A stretch of 64,000 bases of DNA from Dermatemys mawii (Eukaryota > Chordata > Testudines > Dermatemydidae): assembly GCA_007922305.1 (NCBI GenBank), contig ML677335.1:40042887-40106886 (forward strand), given 5' to 3'. Made by a program: the position numbers and the translations under genes. Under the pieces are notes generated by a model. That model was given only the letters and a program-made list of their open reading frames with translations. It made no database searches and was not told the origin of the DNA. The first letter of the stretch is position 1. Each line of letters starts with the position of its first letter. Shown piece by piece: positions 36,186 to 47,589 of the stretch.

Positions 36186-36395
36186 TCAGTTTCTGTGTGA
36201 TCGTCTTCTCCCTACCTGTCCATACCAACTCAAAACAATACACAGCAAAAGCTCTTGGGTGGGTTCACACACACTTTTTGTTTTAGGTGCCGGTTTATGT
36301 TTACAGTTATGTTAATTGAAGACGGAGTTCACATCTACCAATCTCAATGGGGTTTTAACTCAACCATAACAAGGTTTCACCCAGTCATAACAATA

Positions 36396-36490
36396 TGTTT
36401 CTGTAATGCCTAACACAATGGAGCTCAGCCTGGTTGTGGCATACAGGCATTACTGCAATATATAAACATTAATAAAAATTAATACAATAA
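36396..36490 (+). mobile_element. Right part of the split SINE 3' region
   Basis: Has ctgtaatgcctaacacaatg, gagctcagcctggttg and ggcattactgcaatat followed by an ataaaaattaata tail, the normal continuation of the piece at 34856-34906. Confidence 0.5.
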
Positions 36491-39448
36491 CTTTTATAGA
36501 TAATAATATACTACTCTGTCACTGCCTGCCGGTGGTTAAAGCTGTGTAAAACTCAGTGATTTCACATCACAAAGGTGCATGCATGGATTTGCAGCCTGCC
36601 TCTCCTTCTAATTTCCTTATGAGCTTGAAAGAACTCAACCCTCCACACCACTATACCCCCACCACCCCTCATAAAAAGAGAAACTTATTCAAAGCTACCA
36701 AATTGTAACAGATTTTTGTGGGTGTAAAACCACACAAAATTTCACAAGTAAGTGGAAGGGTGTGTTGAGTTTTTTTCTGTCTCATATACCAGCAAATCTG
36801 TCAGCTAAATTTGGGCTGCAGAACCATCATTGTTGCTGATGGTGCAAAAAGGCCAAATGAATACAGTTTGATTTTCATTGCAGAGCTGGTGGACAGAAAA
36901 AATAATCATTTGACTTGTAAACTGAAATAATATTTGAGCTGTAAATTATGGAGAGAAAATGAATATGAAACCCTACAATGTCATTTTTTTTTAGATTCCC
37001 TTTTCTGACTAATAGCACTGACAGATAAGACAACAAATATGCTTTCTGTTCAGGCATCATTCTTACCACCCACCAAATGACAGCCTTTTCTCAGATTCAT
37101 GACTGCTGGCAGCAAATGTCTCTACTCACCTACTGTGCCCTTGACAACCACCACTGATTTAATTGAAACAGTTAAAATATATATTTATGATGACTTGCGG
37201 AACCCCCTTGAATATGGCCACAGATCTGGGTTGTCTTGAAAATGTGATTCTCCACCCTTATTTGTGTAGCATTAATGAAAGTGGACTCAGATTTACATCT
37301 GGGTGTACAAGGTCTCTTTCACAGCAACCCACTTTTCTCATCACCATGGATCAATCCCCCACTTACCTTTACTGTCTTTAAACAGCATCCCTTTCTGGTC
37401 ATGAACACTTTCTACTCTGCATGATTTAAAGAGGCTAGTTCTTTGGCTGCTTGGGGCCACATTCTGTGGTCACTTACCAGCACTATTATAAAATGGTTTT
37501 ATATGGGGATGGAGTCTGATCCAAACCTCTCTGAAGGCAACAAAAAGACTTTCATTGATTTTTATTGGGTTCTAGATCAGGTCCGCAGAATGTGGGCCTC
37601 CTGCTCCTATCATTGACACTAACAGCAGAATGACTGTTTCCCATGCCAGATACTAGCTATGTGAAGAACAGGACCTGATAGGTGCTCTGTGATCCCCAGA
37701 GTGCAAACTGACCCCTGGTTGCAAATCAGTCTCTTGGGAACCCATCAGTGCTTCCCTTGTAAATATGCCTTCTCAGTCACTGCACACCATCGTGCTGATA
37801 ACTGTTTCCTGCTCCCATTGCATGATTAGAGCTGGGTTATGTTGCATATGTCCCTGAGCCAGAAGACCCTTTCAAGAGTGGGGGATGGTGGCCTCTACTA
37901 GATGTCCCTACAGTGAGCCTGCAGGGCTGAAGCTTCTTGGTATTATCATTAGTTTTAGCAATAATGCAGTGAAAGGAATGAGAATTCTTGTATTATCTCC
38001 CAAGACATCAGGGAAAGTATTAACTGAAGGGCTAAATTACATTAAAAATGTTGCTGTGCGAAGCCATTCACCTTTGTTTGTAGAAAAATATTTTGACCAA
38101 TTTTAGATAAATTATCTCCAAATCATCTGTTGGATTCAGGTTGTGGAAATGAAAAGTTGCATACTTCTGTACTTTGGCTGTGAACACGAACAACGTTTTC
38201 AATGCACTAACTCTGTCAATGGGTATTTTTTTTCAGTCAGCCATTCATCACTTGCAAAATATAAAAGCTAATTGTGTTTCATTTTATTGGTCAGGAGGGA
38301 TTAGGACAGAAGACGTGCCTTGAAAATATGGCATCTCTGTATCTCTCACAGCTGAGACTGTAGTTAAAATTCTAATTTGACATGGAACTGCTAATGCCCC
38401 ATTAACTAAGGTCTGTATAATAGATTATATTGAACTCCCCAATAGACTGATTCAGCTCTCATTTACCTTGGTGTAACTTCAGTGACAGTTACTGATTTAC
38501 ACCAGTGTAAAATGCATGGGAATCAAGTCTTAGGACTTTTGTATGACTACAGGTCTATACAAATAGGCTTACATATTTCTTGATCCACCTCATCCTTTGT
38601 CTGGGTTTTTTGTTTTCCCCTCACCTCTTGTGAGAATACATGGAAATTTCTGGTTTGCCTCTTATAATTCTCAGTTTAACCATGTTTCCCATTTAGACTT
38701 CAGTAATGCATGTTTGTGAATGAAGTTGTGATAATGTGATGAACGAGTCTGTATAATTGTGAAGTGTTATTGATGATTACAAATTATTAAGGTAATGGAA
38801 TCACCCTTTTCTCCCCCTTACCTATCCCACCCCCCCAAAAAAAAGATAAACTGCAAAACAACAATGGAGCTGCTCCGTGGCCATTACTCTAACCTCAATG
38901 AGGCAGTAGTGTTTGTATCTCCTTGTACTGTCTTTGCATTGTGGATTTTGACAAGTGGCTTCACATAGTCATTCATTGGCCATGCCCCTGCCACACTCCA
39001 CCTGCAAAATTTCCCTTCTCATTGCCATAGAAGAGAAATTGAGTACCCCTGCCCTAGGGTCTCTTCATTTCCTGCTCTCTTTCAGCAGAACTTCAGGGAG
39101 GTTCTGCCCTTTATGACCCTTCCCACTCACAAGTGGAAGGGAGGGCATATAATTTGGCTTGATATTAATAAAAATGAGATAGTTAATGACACACTGCATA
39201 GTATCTCTCCAGTACTGAAGCATAGAAATCTAGAAATCTACCAGCCTCTGCATTTACTGGAAATATATGGGATGTGCTCACCTAGAGCTGTCTTCAGGGT
39301 GCTGAGAACTCTGGTGTGATCCATTAAATCACCTAAGCAGGTGCTTACTTTTAAGCATGTGATTGGTTCCATGAAGTCAGTGGATCCACTTACATGCTTG
39401 AAGTACCTGCTTAAGTGCTTTGTTGGATCTAGCTAGAATGTGCTACAC
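36491..39448. other. Intron, mostly unassigned
   Basis: At about 38440-38525 a segment with gatttacaccagtgtaaaat belongs to the old dispersed 'ttacaccagtgtaa' repeat family. Nothing else was recognised. Confidence 0.4.
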
Positions 39449-39762
39449 CAGGGGTCAGCAACCTATCAGAAATGGTGTGCTGAGTCTTCATTTATTCACT
39501 CTCATTTAAGGTTTTGTGTGCCAGTGATACATTTTAACATTTTTAGAAGGTCTCTTTCTATAAGTCTATACTATATAAATAATCTATTGTTGTATGTAAA
39601 GTAAATAAAGTTTTAAAAATGTTTAAGAAGCTTTATTTAAAATTAAATTAAAACGCAGAGCCCCCCCCGAAACTGGTGACCAGGACCTGGGCAGTGTGAG
39701 CGCCGCTGAAAATCAGCTTGTGTGCCGCCTTCGGCACCTGTGCCATAGGTTGCCTACCCCTG
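39449..39762 (-). mobile_element. Non-autonomous hAT transposon, 314 bp, inverted copy
   Basis: Same family as 6262-6567 in the opposite orientation, from caggggtcagcaacctatca to ggttgcctacccctg. The flanking 8-mers tgctacac (39441-39448) and cgctatac (39763-39770) agree at six positions, consistent with an aged target duplication. It contains gccgccttcggcacc, giving a local CpG-rich stretch. Confidence 0.9.
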
Positions 39763-41799
39763 CGCTATACAATACAGGGTTGAGCCCCTAATAAGAATGT
39801 CTGATCTTAGTTCATTGCTTCAGAGGAAGGCAGAAAACTCCCATACTCCCTGACAGTATAATATAGTGAGTTGCCGACCCTGCATTTAACAAGATGTCCA
39901 TGGTATTTTTTCATGGATTGTATCCAATGTGGTAATTTCCACTCCACTGTACGAGCCTCGCTGAACTCACAATATTTTCAGACAATGTCTTTATCCAGCA
40001 GGAAAGAAGCATTTGAAATTTCTGTTTAACAGACTCTTAAAGGACACAAAGTACTTGGAAATACTTGTGTTAAGTGATAAAAGGGAAAGCAGCAGTCACT
40101 AGAACTTCTTTAACATCCAAAATTATCCACACAGAGTACAATCAATTTCAAATAACAAAAAATAATTAATGCCAACATTTCTAAATGCTTTATTTAATTT
40201 GAGGCTACTGTAAATCTGTTTATCAATTGAAATTTTATTCATGTGTTGTTAATATTAGACAAGAAAATAAAATCTCAGTGCACATATTTTTGATAACTGC
40301 AACGGGATTTCTGTATAAAAGTAAATGGAAGATGCTGTCATTTTTTCTGAGGGTAGGATCTTGTTCTTAGTCAAAAGTAGCTTGAAGAAAATGTAAATAG
40401 CCAGAGCTGGCTTTGAGAAAAAAGATATACCAAAAGAGAAACCCTCTCCCATGCAATAGCTTGTTACATAAAATACCTTTTGTGTTTATGTGTTAATGCT
40501 CTGTGTATATTAATAGCTCACAAAGATTACATATTTGTGTTCTACTGCTCAGATATTGTGGTAATAAGTTCCTTAGGAATAGGAGATATCTATACATATA
40601 CCCATACATATCCCAGTACTTTACTGTACAAGGAGTACAGCAGGTTTCCATGTCTAATTTATTCCAGTTACTAGCCTTACCAGTCCAAAAGGCTGATTTA
40701 ATGCAAGAACAATTTATTTCCCTCTGGGTAGATAGAAACAGTTGGCCTCAGCTTCTTAAGAGCCTTTGTTCATGAACATCTGTGTTCAAACTCCTGTAGT
40801 TAACAGATAATGCTTGCATTAAAAAAAAAAAAGATTAAGGCTTCATGTAATGTCATTGTCAAATTTTGTGGACCTCTACATAATCGTTATTGGGAGGAAA
40901 AGTGATCTAACTTGTTGTTATGGCACTTTATTGGTAGTATAAGATCTTTGTGTGACAAATGGCATTTTTCTGTTTCTGACATTATTTTGCAGCCAGCAAC
41001 GTATTTTATGTTAGTCTTATCAGGCTAAGTTTCCAGAAGTGGTCAGACAGTAAGATTTGCCTGTGCAGTTGTTGAATTGTACAAGCAAGTGCAGGAAACA
41101 AAATATTTACTGTTATAGGTTAAAAAACACTTTTAGCCATGCAATTTGATTTGAATATTAAGTACTGTAAATATGAATTGTATACTGATGCTACTACACT
41201 ATGCCACTTTCCAGCTGACAGGTAGCTCTCTAAGTCTTAACCATCTAGTCTCTGCACAAGTTAAAGCTCGTCGGCTAGGGTGGGGTCCGATCACAGTTTC
41301 AATTTACACCAGTGGAGAATTGGGCACAGCTTTGCTCTTGAATGGCTTCTCCAGCATCCTCAACACACACATTCCCTTCACTTACAATAGGAGAAGTGGG
41401 ATGTTCCAGAATAGGAAGCTGCAAAACCACCTCCACCAGCTTTGTGCTGGTCAGAAATTCTCCCTATATAATGGGAATTCTCTACTGCAATTTTCTCTCT
41501 GCTTGTGGTTCACTTTATGCAGCTTAAGCACTACAGACAGGAAAATCTGGCTCTGTAATGTAGTGTCTAGTAGCCTCCCCTCATGTTGTATCTTTCTGCT
41601 TGGAGGTTTCATTTGTGGGAGTCAAAACAACGCCGTTCTTTTATGACTATGTACTCAGTGCCTTGTCCAGTTAGTTTATTTAGTATACTGTCCATGTTTT
41701 CCACATTTACTGTACAAAAGTAGTGTACGAAGTACATTCATTATACACGGTCCTAAGTACATACTTATAAAAGAGTGAAGTTCTTTAAACTGTATAAAC
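39763..41799. other. Intron, unassigned
   Basis: Includes the longest + strand open frame of the window (41173-41646), which has no recognisable domain, no splice logic and no codon bias. Poly-A lies at about 40820-40832. Confidence 0.4.
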
Positions 41800-42610
41800 C
41801 AGACGTGAGCAAACTACGGCCCACGGGCCACATGTGGCCCGCCGGCCATTTTCATCCGGCCCGTGAGCTGGGGCCGAGCCAAGCCCCGGGCTGAGCACGG
41901 CAAGCCGCGCGACGCCACGCTCCCTGCCGGGGGTCAGGCTGAGTGCCGCAAGCCCTGAGCTCCTGGCTGGGGGGCCGGGCCCGGCCCAGTGCAAAAAGCC
42001 CAGCGGCCCCGCGCAAAAAGCCCTGTGGCACTGTGCTTCCAGCCGGGGGGCTGAGCCCAGCGTGGAAAGCCCCGCGGCCCCACGCTCCAAACCGGAGGCC
42101 AGGCCAAGCACATCTTGCCACGGGGCCCCGCGCCCCGAGCCAGGGTGCCTGGCAGATCGCGGCAAGCCACGGGGCTCTGCGCTCCCGGCACTGGCCGGGG
42201 GCGCCAGGCAGAGCATGGCAAGATGTGCGGCTGGGCGGAGCGCAGCAAGCCGCGTGGCTCCATGCCCGGCTGAGCAGGTAAGCCAGTTTGGGGTGGGGGT
42301 CTTAGGTGGTGGGGACCGGGGGTGGTGGTTAGGGTGTGGGGGGTCTAGGGCAGGGGCAGTCAGGGAACAGATAGCAGGGGCGCTAGATAGGGGGTGAGGT
42401 TCTGGGGGGCAATTAGAGTGTGGTGGGTTTTTGTGGTGGCGATCAGGGGACAAGGAATGAGGGGCTGGATGGGGCGAGGTTGTGAGGGGGGGTAGTCATG
42501 GGGCAGGAAGTGGGTGGGGGTCGGATGGGGGCGGGGCCTTCCCTACCCAGCCCTCTGCACAATTTTGAAGCCCCCTGTGGCCCTCGGGCCAAAAAGTTTG
42601 CCCACCCCAC
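41800..42610. mobile_element. hAT element with a GC-rich minisatellite core, 811 bp
   Basis: The ends are gagcaaactacggcccacgg (from 41807) and ggcc...gtttgcccaccccac, a terminal inverted repeat of the 'tgggcaaactttttggccc' hAT family. The perfect 8-base duplication gtataaac flanks it (41792-41799 and 42611-42618). The core from about 41870 to 42280 is extremely GC-rich and repetitive; the remainder (42281-42540) is G-rich. It is CpG-dense while the surrounding intron is AT-rich. Confidence 0.85.
41870..42280. repeat. Degenerate GC-rich tandem repeat in the hAT core
   Basis: Variations on one unit recur about every 45-85 bases: a gctgag(c) or gcagagc start, then gcg/gtggcaagcc, gcggcccc, cgctcc and gccggggg. 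Examples start near 41889, 41938, 42049, 42110, 42160 and 42212. Copies differ enough that exact unit limits need a dot plot. Confidence 0.65.
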
Positions 42611-42618
42611 GTATAAAC

Positions 42619-43088
42619 CCATAAAAGAAACACTCCAAGAAAAATACATGAGTCACATTCCACACATTAATAGCATAAGGAGGCATGTAACTAAGTATTC
42701 ACTTAAATTTGAGTGATAAAAACGGAATGCAAATACTTTCTAGCTAAGAATTTTAGTTGGTTTTCCGTGTGTTTTATTTTATAATTCTGATATTGTCTGC
42801 ATTTATGAAGATAGTTGATTGGGTGTTGGACTCAGTGGGGACACACTGGTGTAAAGCTGGTGCTTCCTGGAATGTATTGGTAAATAATGGCTTTCACAGA
42901 TTTTCACAATTATAGTGGTGTTTGTTAAAAAGTCAGTATTTGCCTTGCCACATATTTCCTCCTACATTTAGGATAGGAGATACTTTTGCTAACTGAGGTA
43001 ATAATTGGAAAATATTGCCTTTTTAGTATATCCTTCTGTGTTTAGGGTTTAAAACTGGAAAGTGCATTGTCTAATGAGTGTCTAGAAT
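42619..43088. other. Intron, nothing recognised
   Basis: AT-rich, no family identified. Confidence 0.4.
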
Positions 43089-43436
43089 CAGAGGGGTACC
43101 TGTGTTAGTCTGGATCTGCAAAAGCGACAAAGAGTCCTGTGGCACCTTATAGACCGGGTCTGCACAACATGCAGCCCAGGGGCCACATGCGGCCTGCATG
43201 GGCTCAAGGTGCGGCCCACGGGGGGTGAGTAGGGGTGGGGTAAGCCAAGTGGTGGGGTACAGGGAAGCGGATGGGGGTGGGGCGAGGGCAGGGCTTTTCG
43301 TCCCGCAGCTGGTTTTTTGCAGTAATATGGCCCTCACTGCTTTCCAAGTTGTGCAGGCCTGTTATAGACTAACAAACGTATTGGAGCATAAGCTTTTCTT
43401 TGTTAGTCTATACGGTGCCACAGGACTCTTTGTCGC
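43089..43436. mobile_element. Fold-back repeat interrupted by a hAT element
   Basis: The left part 43089-43154 (ggggtacctgtgttagtctg, caaagagtcctgtggcacct) is the head of a common turtle repeat. After the nested insertion, 43370-43436 continues with taacaaacgtattggagcat and then turns into the reverse complement of the head: ttagtctatacggtgccaca and ggactctttgtcgctt. The arms 43121-43154 plus 43370-43374 and 43399-43436 would pair over about 38 bases. Confidence 0.75.
43155..43361. mobile_element. Nested hAT element, 207 bp
   Basis: The ends cgggtctgcacaac and gttgtgcaggcctg are inverted repeats. The perfect 8-base duplication ttatagac flanks it (43147-43154 and 43362-43369), and removing the element plus one copy restores the host repeat (cacc-ttatagac-taacaaacg). 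The core is G-rich with repeated ggggtgggg. Confidence 0.9.
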
Positions 43437-43834
43437 TTGTCTAATGAATGCACAGTACTGGCAACAGGAGTTCTATAGCTAAATTCCAACACATATTTGA
43501 AAACTTGGCCCTAGATATTCACAAAACAAGCACATATTTGGTTTTGAGTATTGTGCCCTTTACCAGTTTATAAAAGTGATGCTGGTGCTGTCAGCTTGCT
43601 AGAGTGATATATGAATGAGGGTGACTGCTGTTAATCTTCACAATGGAAAGGCCTTGAGAAGTGTTACATCTATAGCCAGTTGAGAAATTTTGTAGGTTTT
43701 TAGCAAAAATTCTCATGAAAAATGTGTTCCTTTTTATCACAAAATGTGGGATTTTGAAATGTTTTGACCAATACTAGATATATGATCATAATCATAAAAG
43801 AAGTACTGAATTTTGACTTCTTTTCTTCCTGCAG
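43437..43834. other. Intron before exon 43835
   Basis: Nothing recognised beyond the acceptor region. Confidence 0.4.
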
Positions 43835-43903
43835 ACTGGTTTTTGCAAAGCTAAAGCTCTTAATGATAGCCATAGAATACAAGTCAGAAAAGCGGGAAAG
43901 CAG
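43835..43903 (+). CDS. KCNMA1: KCNMA1 exon: RCK1 end, just before splice site 1
   Basis: This 69-base exon has a ttttcttcctgcag acceptor and a gtacgt donor. It completes Glu555 and encodes LVFAKLKLLMIAIEYKSEKR, then ES and two bases (AG) of residue 578. The LVFAKLK and SEKRES stretches differ from the mammalian LCFVKLK and SANRES as I recall them, and look like the bird/reptile form. The incomplete codon matters. Joined to the microexon at 53283 it becomes AGA (Arg). Joined straight to 61950 it becomes AGT (Ser), where mammals have Arg. I looked for a second, mutually exclusive copy of this exon between 30771 and 61949 and found none, but that was by eye. Confidence 0.96.
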
Positions 43904-44901
43904 GTACGTTAATGACTACAAAATTTGACAGCTTTTCAGTTTGCACCATGGACAATTTGGTCTTCTCATATTTTTTTTTTCTGAATGAACATAGCTCTTT
44001 TTATGCACGAGAAAGCATTTCAAAGCATAATTAATATGGCATCACTTTATACCAATTCACATAATACTGGCAGGCTCTGCCTCTCTCCCGCTCTGCACCT
44101 GAATTAACATTCTTCCAACCAAATATTTGACATAAAGGCTGGTAGTTTTATGAACAACTTACTTCAATAAGTCACTTGGTATCAGTGAAACAAATGGCTT
44201 CCACCTTTTTTTTTTCCCCCTGGCTGACCACATGAGGGAGCCAATCTGCTCTAATCAGAAAAGTAGCATATTTTACTGGACTGTCAGGAATGAAAGATAG
44301 CAACAAACTCATGATAATATGCACTATATTATGTACTGCATGCATTTCTCTGCATCACAGTTTTAATTAATTAGATGATAAAGCAACTTTTAGAATAAAC
44401 ATGGAAGATTTGGACAGTATAGTTACAATAGATAGATATAGATATGTATCATATATGTGTGAGAGAGTGTTTAAATACTAGGATTGAGCTGAGAAAGATT
44501 TGTTTTAGTGAGAAATCCGAATATGCCAATTTCACTCTCCATGCAAAAACTGAAGGAAAAAATCTTTATAGCTAATAACAAAAAATTATAGACAGAAAAA
44601 GAGTTGTTTTGTTTTGAGTCTAAAAAGAGTCCCAGCTTAATGTGAATTGGTGTCAAAATTCTAATTTGTCAGTACCTTCCTCTGTGCATTCACACCACAT
44701 TCATTGTTATCTGAGATGATAACAAAACCTCCTAGTTTGTTGCCAGTGTGCTCTAAAAGGGCATGATGCAAAATAATTGTGGTCTTACAAACTGCATTAA
44801 TTATTTATGTTATTAACATACTGTAGACAAATTCATTACAACATTACAAGATTTTGTAGTAAAACTGCTAACACACGTAGAAGTCTGTCATCTTATCTTT
44901 T
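43904..44901. other. Intron after exon 43835
   Basis: T-rich tracts at 43970-43981 and 44206-44214. No transposon recognised. Confidence 0.4.
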
Positions 44902-44982
44902 GGTCCCATGTCTACACTACCACTTCAGTGGGCAAAACGTATGTAGCTGCGCCATTGTAAGGTCTTTAGTGTAAATACAGCC
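44902..44982. mobile_element. Very short MITE, 81 bp
   Basis: Has the ends ggtcccatgtctacactacc and gtgtaaatacagcc plus tgtagctgcgccattgtaag from the 3' part of the 16119 family, with the middle missing. A TTA follows the right end; the left flank is TTT. Confidence 0.55.
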
Positions 44983-46904
44983 TTAACCTTCACCTGAACA
45001 GCCAGTTCACTTCTTAAACCAAGTATCACAAATTTGGACATGTTTTTATATTTTAAAATTATTTGTTTAAAGAATGTTTAATCATCCCTAAATATCCATT
45101 TTTCTTATTTAAAAGAATCTATTAAAAAAGTCATGGGGTATTCGAGACAGTCTGAATGTTCCCACTTGTTATGTGGATAGCTGAAATATAGCTTCCATTG
45201 AATGTTTGATTTTACATCCCTCTCTTTTTTTACAGTCCTCTGACAGGTGATATGTGAAATGGTGTATGTGATGCTGGATTTTTTTTTTTGTCTAATATCA
45301 CTGCAGATTAAGGGAACCCTTCCTTTAAGTCATAATTTTGAAATGTTCTCTACTCCCTTTGGCTTATTTTAAAATAGCTACTTTCCAATGAATAGTCTCA
45401 TTCTGTATTAGCAGGTGTAAAGCGAAGAATTTATCGTTTTTATGTTTGATCAGTTTCATCCATTACTAGAAAAGACAATATAATAGAAACATTATTGGTG
45501 ACTATTTACATGAAGTTCTTGGTTTATACTGCTTCCAATCAGAATTCATACCCAACTCTTTGCTGTCATTGCTTCCATTCTCATTCAGTGACATAAGTGT
45601 TGATATCATAGTTTTTCTTCAATAATTTAGGAGAGGATCTATGTCCCATGTAGGTCAATGGGAACCTTTTCATCAACTTCAGTGGGAGTTGGATTGGTCC
45701 TTATTCACAAGATGGTACAGAAAAGTCAAATAAAATAACACTGCATGATAGAACATCCACTTATATATATATTCGTTACCTAATGTCACAAAAGTTAAAA
45801 GTTCATAGTAAAGAAATATGGTAAAAGTGAGGACAATAGAATTTCTAGGAAAAAATAAAATACAGTTTTGAGATTGTGAGAGCACAGTACTTGTTATAAA
45901 CATACAACATAGAGAAATCCACTACTTGGAGGGCCAGCTTTTGCTCCGTTAAACTAGTGCCAAGCTAGAACTATTGGTCTGATGAACCAGGGTCTGTTTT
46001 AAGGTTAATTACCTTATGAACCACTATAGCTAGAATATTACATTTCATTAGAAAGCTTGGAATAACCACTTTCCAGTGATATGTAACGTTAATTTATAGT
46101 TCTACTTGCCCATGTGATACTGGACCTCAGTATCACAAACTTCTGATACTGTCCTGCATTTCTGCCATATACTTTGGCCCCAGTTAACTAGAGCACTTAC
46201 GCATGTGCTTTAAAATGCCAGTAAATAATGAATGTAATCAATTAAATGAAACCCATACTTTAAAACCAGGTAGAGTCCCATTGACTGTAATGGGACCTCA
46301 AAATAAAGCATGTGCTTAAGTGCATTGCTGAATTGGAATATGTTAGTCTAACCAGAAATGTAATGGTAGAAACCATTCATTTCTCACTTTTTAGGGTTTC
46401 TTAAGAATATTGGCTCCTGGAGTCATGCCTGAATTGAAGCAGAGAGAAGAGAAAGCAAGGCAGTGATTAGAATAATCTAATTTCAAGCATTGGGAGTCAG
46501 TTTACTGCATTCATTATTCACCAATATTTTTTGTTGCTGTTGATTGTGGTGAAAATATCAGACCTTTTTTCCTCCAATGCTCATGTCTTCAGCATTTAAC
46601 TGGGCCTTAATTTGGTAGTTCCTCTTCAGTGTGAATAGGGGAGCTGCCTATACCATGGGACTGAATCCAGCTTCTCACACTCTTGGGTGAGGGGTCCACA
46701 GTAGAGGTGAACAAATTAACTTTCCTCTTTGTTTTGTGAAACTTTTGAGAAGTTCTCCATAATTTACATTCAATGGCAACAAAAATGTTCAAAGGAAAAA
46801 AAAAATTAACTAGATGCCCTTGCTTTGAGGACCAGTATAGCATGATGGTCTTGAGTCTGGAAACATTTTCAAGCTCCAGTACCAATCTTTTCAGGGCCAG
46901 TGAA
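44983..46904. other. Intron, unassigned with old palindromic repeat pieces
   Basis: At about 46270-46290 tcccattgactgtaatggga is a palindromic member of the old 'caatgg' family; another piece is at about 45640-45700. Otherwise unassigned. Confidence 0.4.
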
Positions 46905-47142
46905 AGGTTACTTCTTTGAGTAGTGTCTTTGCGGGTGCTCCACTTCAGGTGTGCATGTACCCCTGAGATTTCGTCAGAAAATTTTGGTAGCAGTGCCCGT
47001 TCAGCCCACACATACACCCTACACACCCTCCTGCCCCATACCGAGGGCATGTAGGGCGTTGTGGGCAAACTGCACTCAGGTTTTTTTCAGTGTCCTTCAG
47101 CCAGAGACAGAATTTAGTGTGCACCTGTTTTCTTTTTTATTA

Positions 47143-47429
47143 GGGTACAGCTACACTACACACCGGATCGGAGGGTAGCACTCAATGTATCGGGGATTGA
47201 TTTATCACATTCTCATCTAGATGTGATAAATCAATCCCCGAATCGACGCCTGTACTCCACCTTGGCAGAAGGAGTAAGCAGAGTTGGTTGGGGAGTGGCC
47301 ACAGTTGACCCGCTACCGTGGGCACGGCCAGGTAAGTCGACCTAAGGTACTGCGACTTCAGTTATGCTATTCGCGTAACTGAAGTTGCATATTTTAGATC
47401 GACTCCAACCACATAGGGTAGCCCAGCCC
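47143..47429. mobile_element. MITE with TTA duplication, nested in the DIRS element
   Basis: Starts gggtacagctacactacac and ends catagggtagcccagccc, with TTA on each side (47140-47142 and 47430-47432). It holds a perfect 20-base hairpin at 47191-47240. It belongs to the PIF/Harbinger-type group by its target duplication, but its ends are diverged. Confidence 0.7.
47191..47240. repeat. Perfect 20-bp inverted repeat with 10-nt loop
   Basis: The left arm cggggattgatttatcacat (47191-47210) is exactly the reverse complement of 47221-47240. The loop is tctcatctag. It is inside the MITE at 47143-47429. Confidence 0.95.
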
Positions 47430-47589
47430 TTAGTATTCTCAGCATTGTTAGTTCTTAGTAGTAGTAGGTTCAGTATCTTATAAATGTTGAAATGTTTGTT
47501 CCTATTTGTTCTTTTCCTTTTCTTTCAAAAAATGTATATATACATATTTTTGTTTGTTTGTTTGTTCCATCCTATTGATGGGCCCTGAC

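Larger units (their letters stand above)
34907..36395. mobile_element. Outer unclassified insertion holding a solo LTR and a MITE
   Basis: This block separates two pieces of one SINE 3' region. Its own sequence is 34907-35111, 35794-35882 and 36189-36395; it is C- and T-rich in places and carries the solo LTR (35117-35788) and a MITE (35886-36185). Its family and exact ends could not be determined. Confidence 0.4.

Noticed and set aside
41173..41646. 157-codon + strand open frame
   Set aside because: No recognisable domain or codon bias, and no link to KCNMA1 splicing. A frame this long is expected by chance somewhere in 64 kb.
41785..42453. 222-codon minus-strand open frame, with overlapping long frames on both strands
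   Set aside because: It lies in the GC-rich repeat core of a hAT element. High GC removes stop codons in all frames, and the predicted proteins are low-complexity Pro/Ala/Gly with no domain.
46607..47068. 153-codon minus-strand open frame
   Set aside because: It overlaps the left terminus of the DIRS element and unassigned intron, and shows no domain on that strand.
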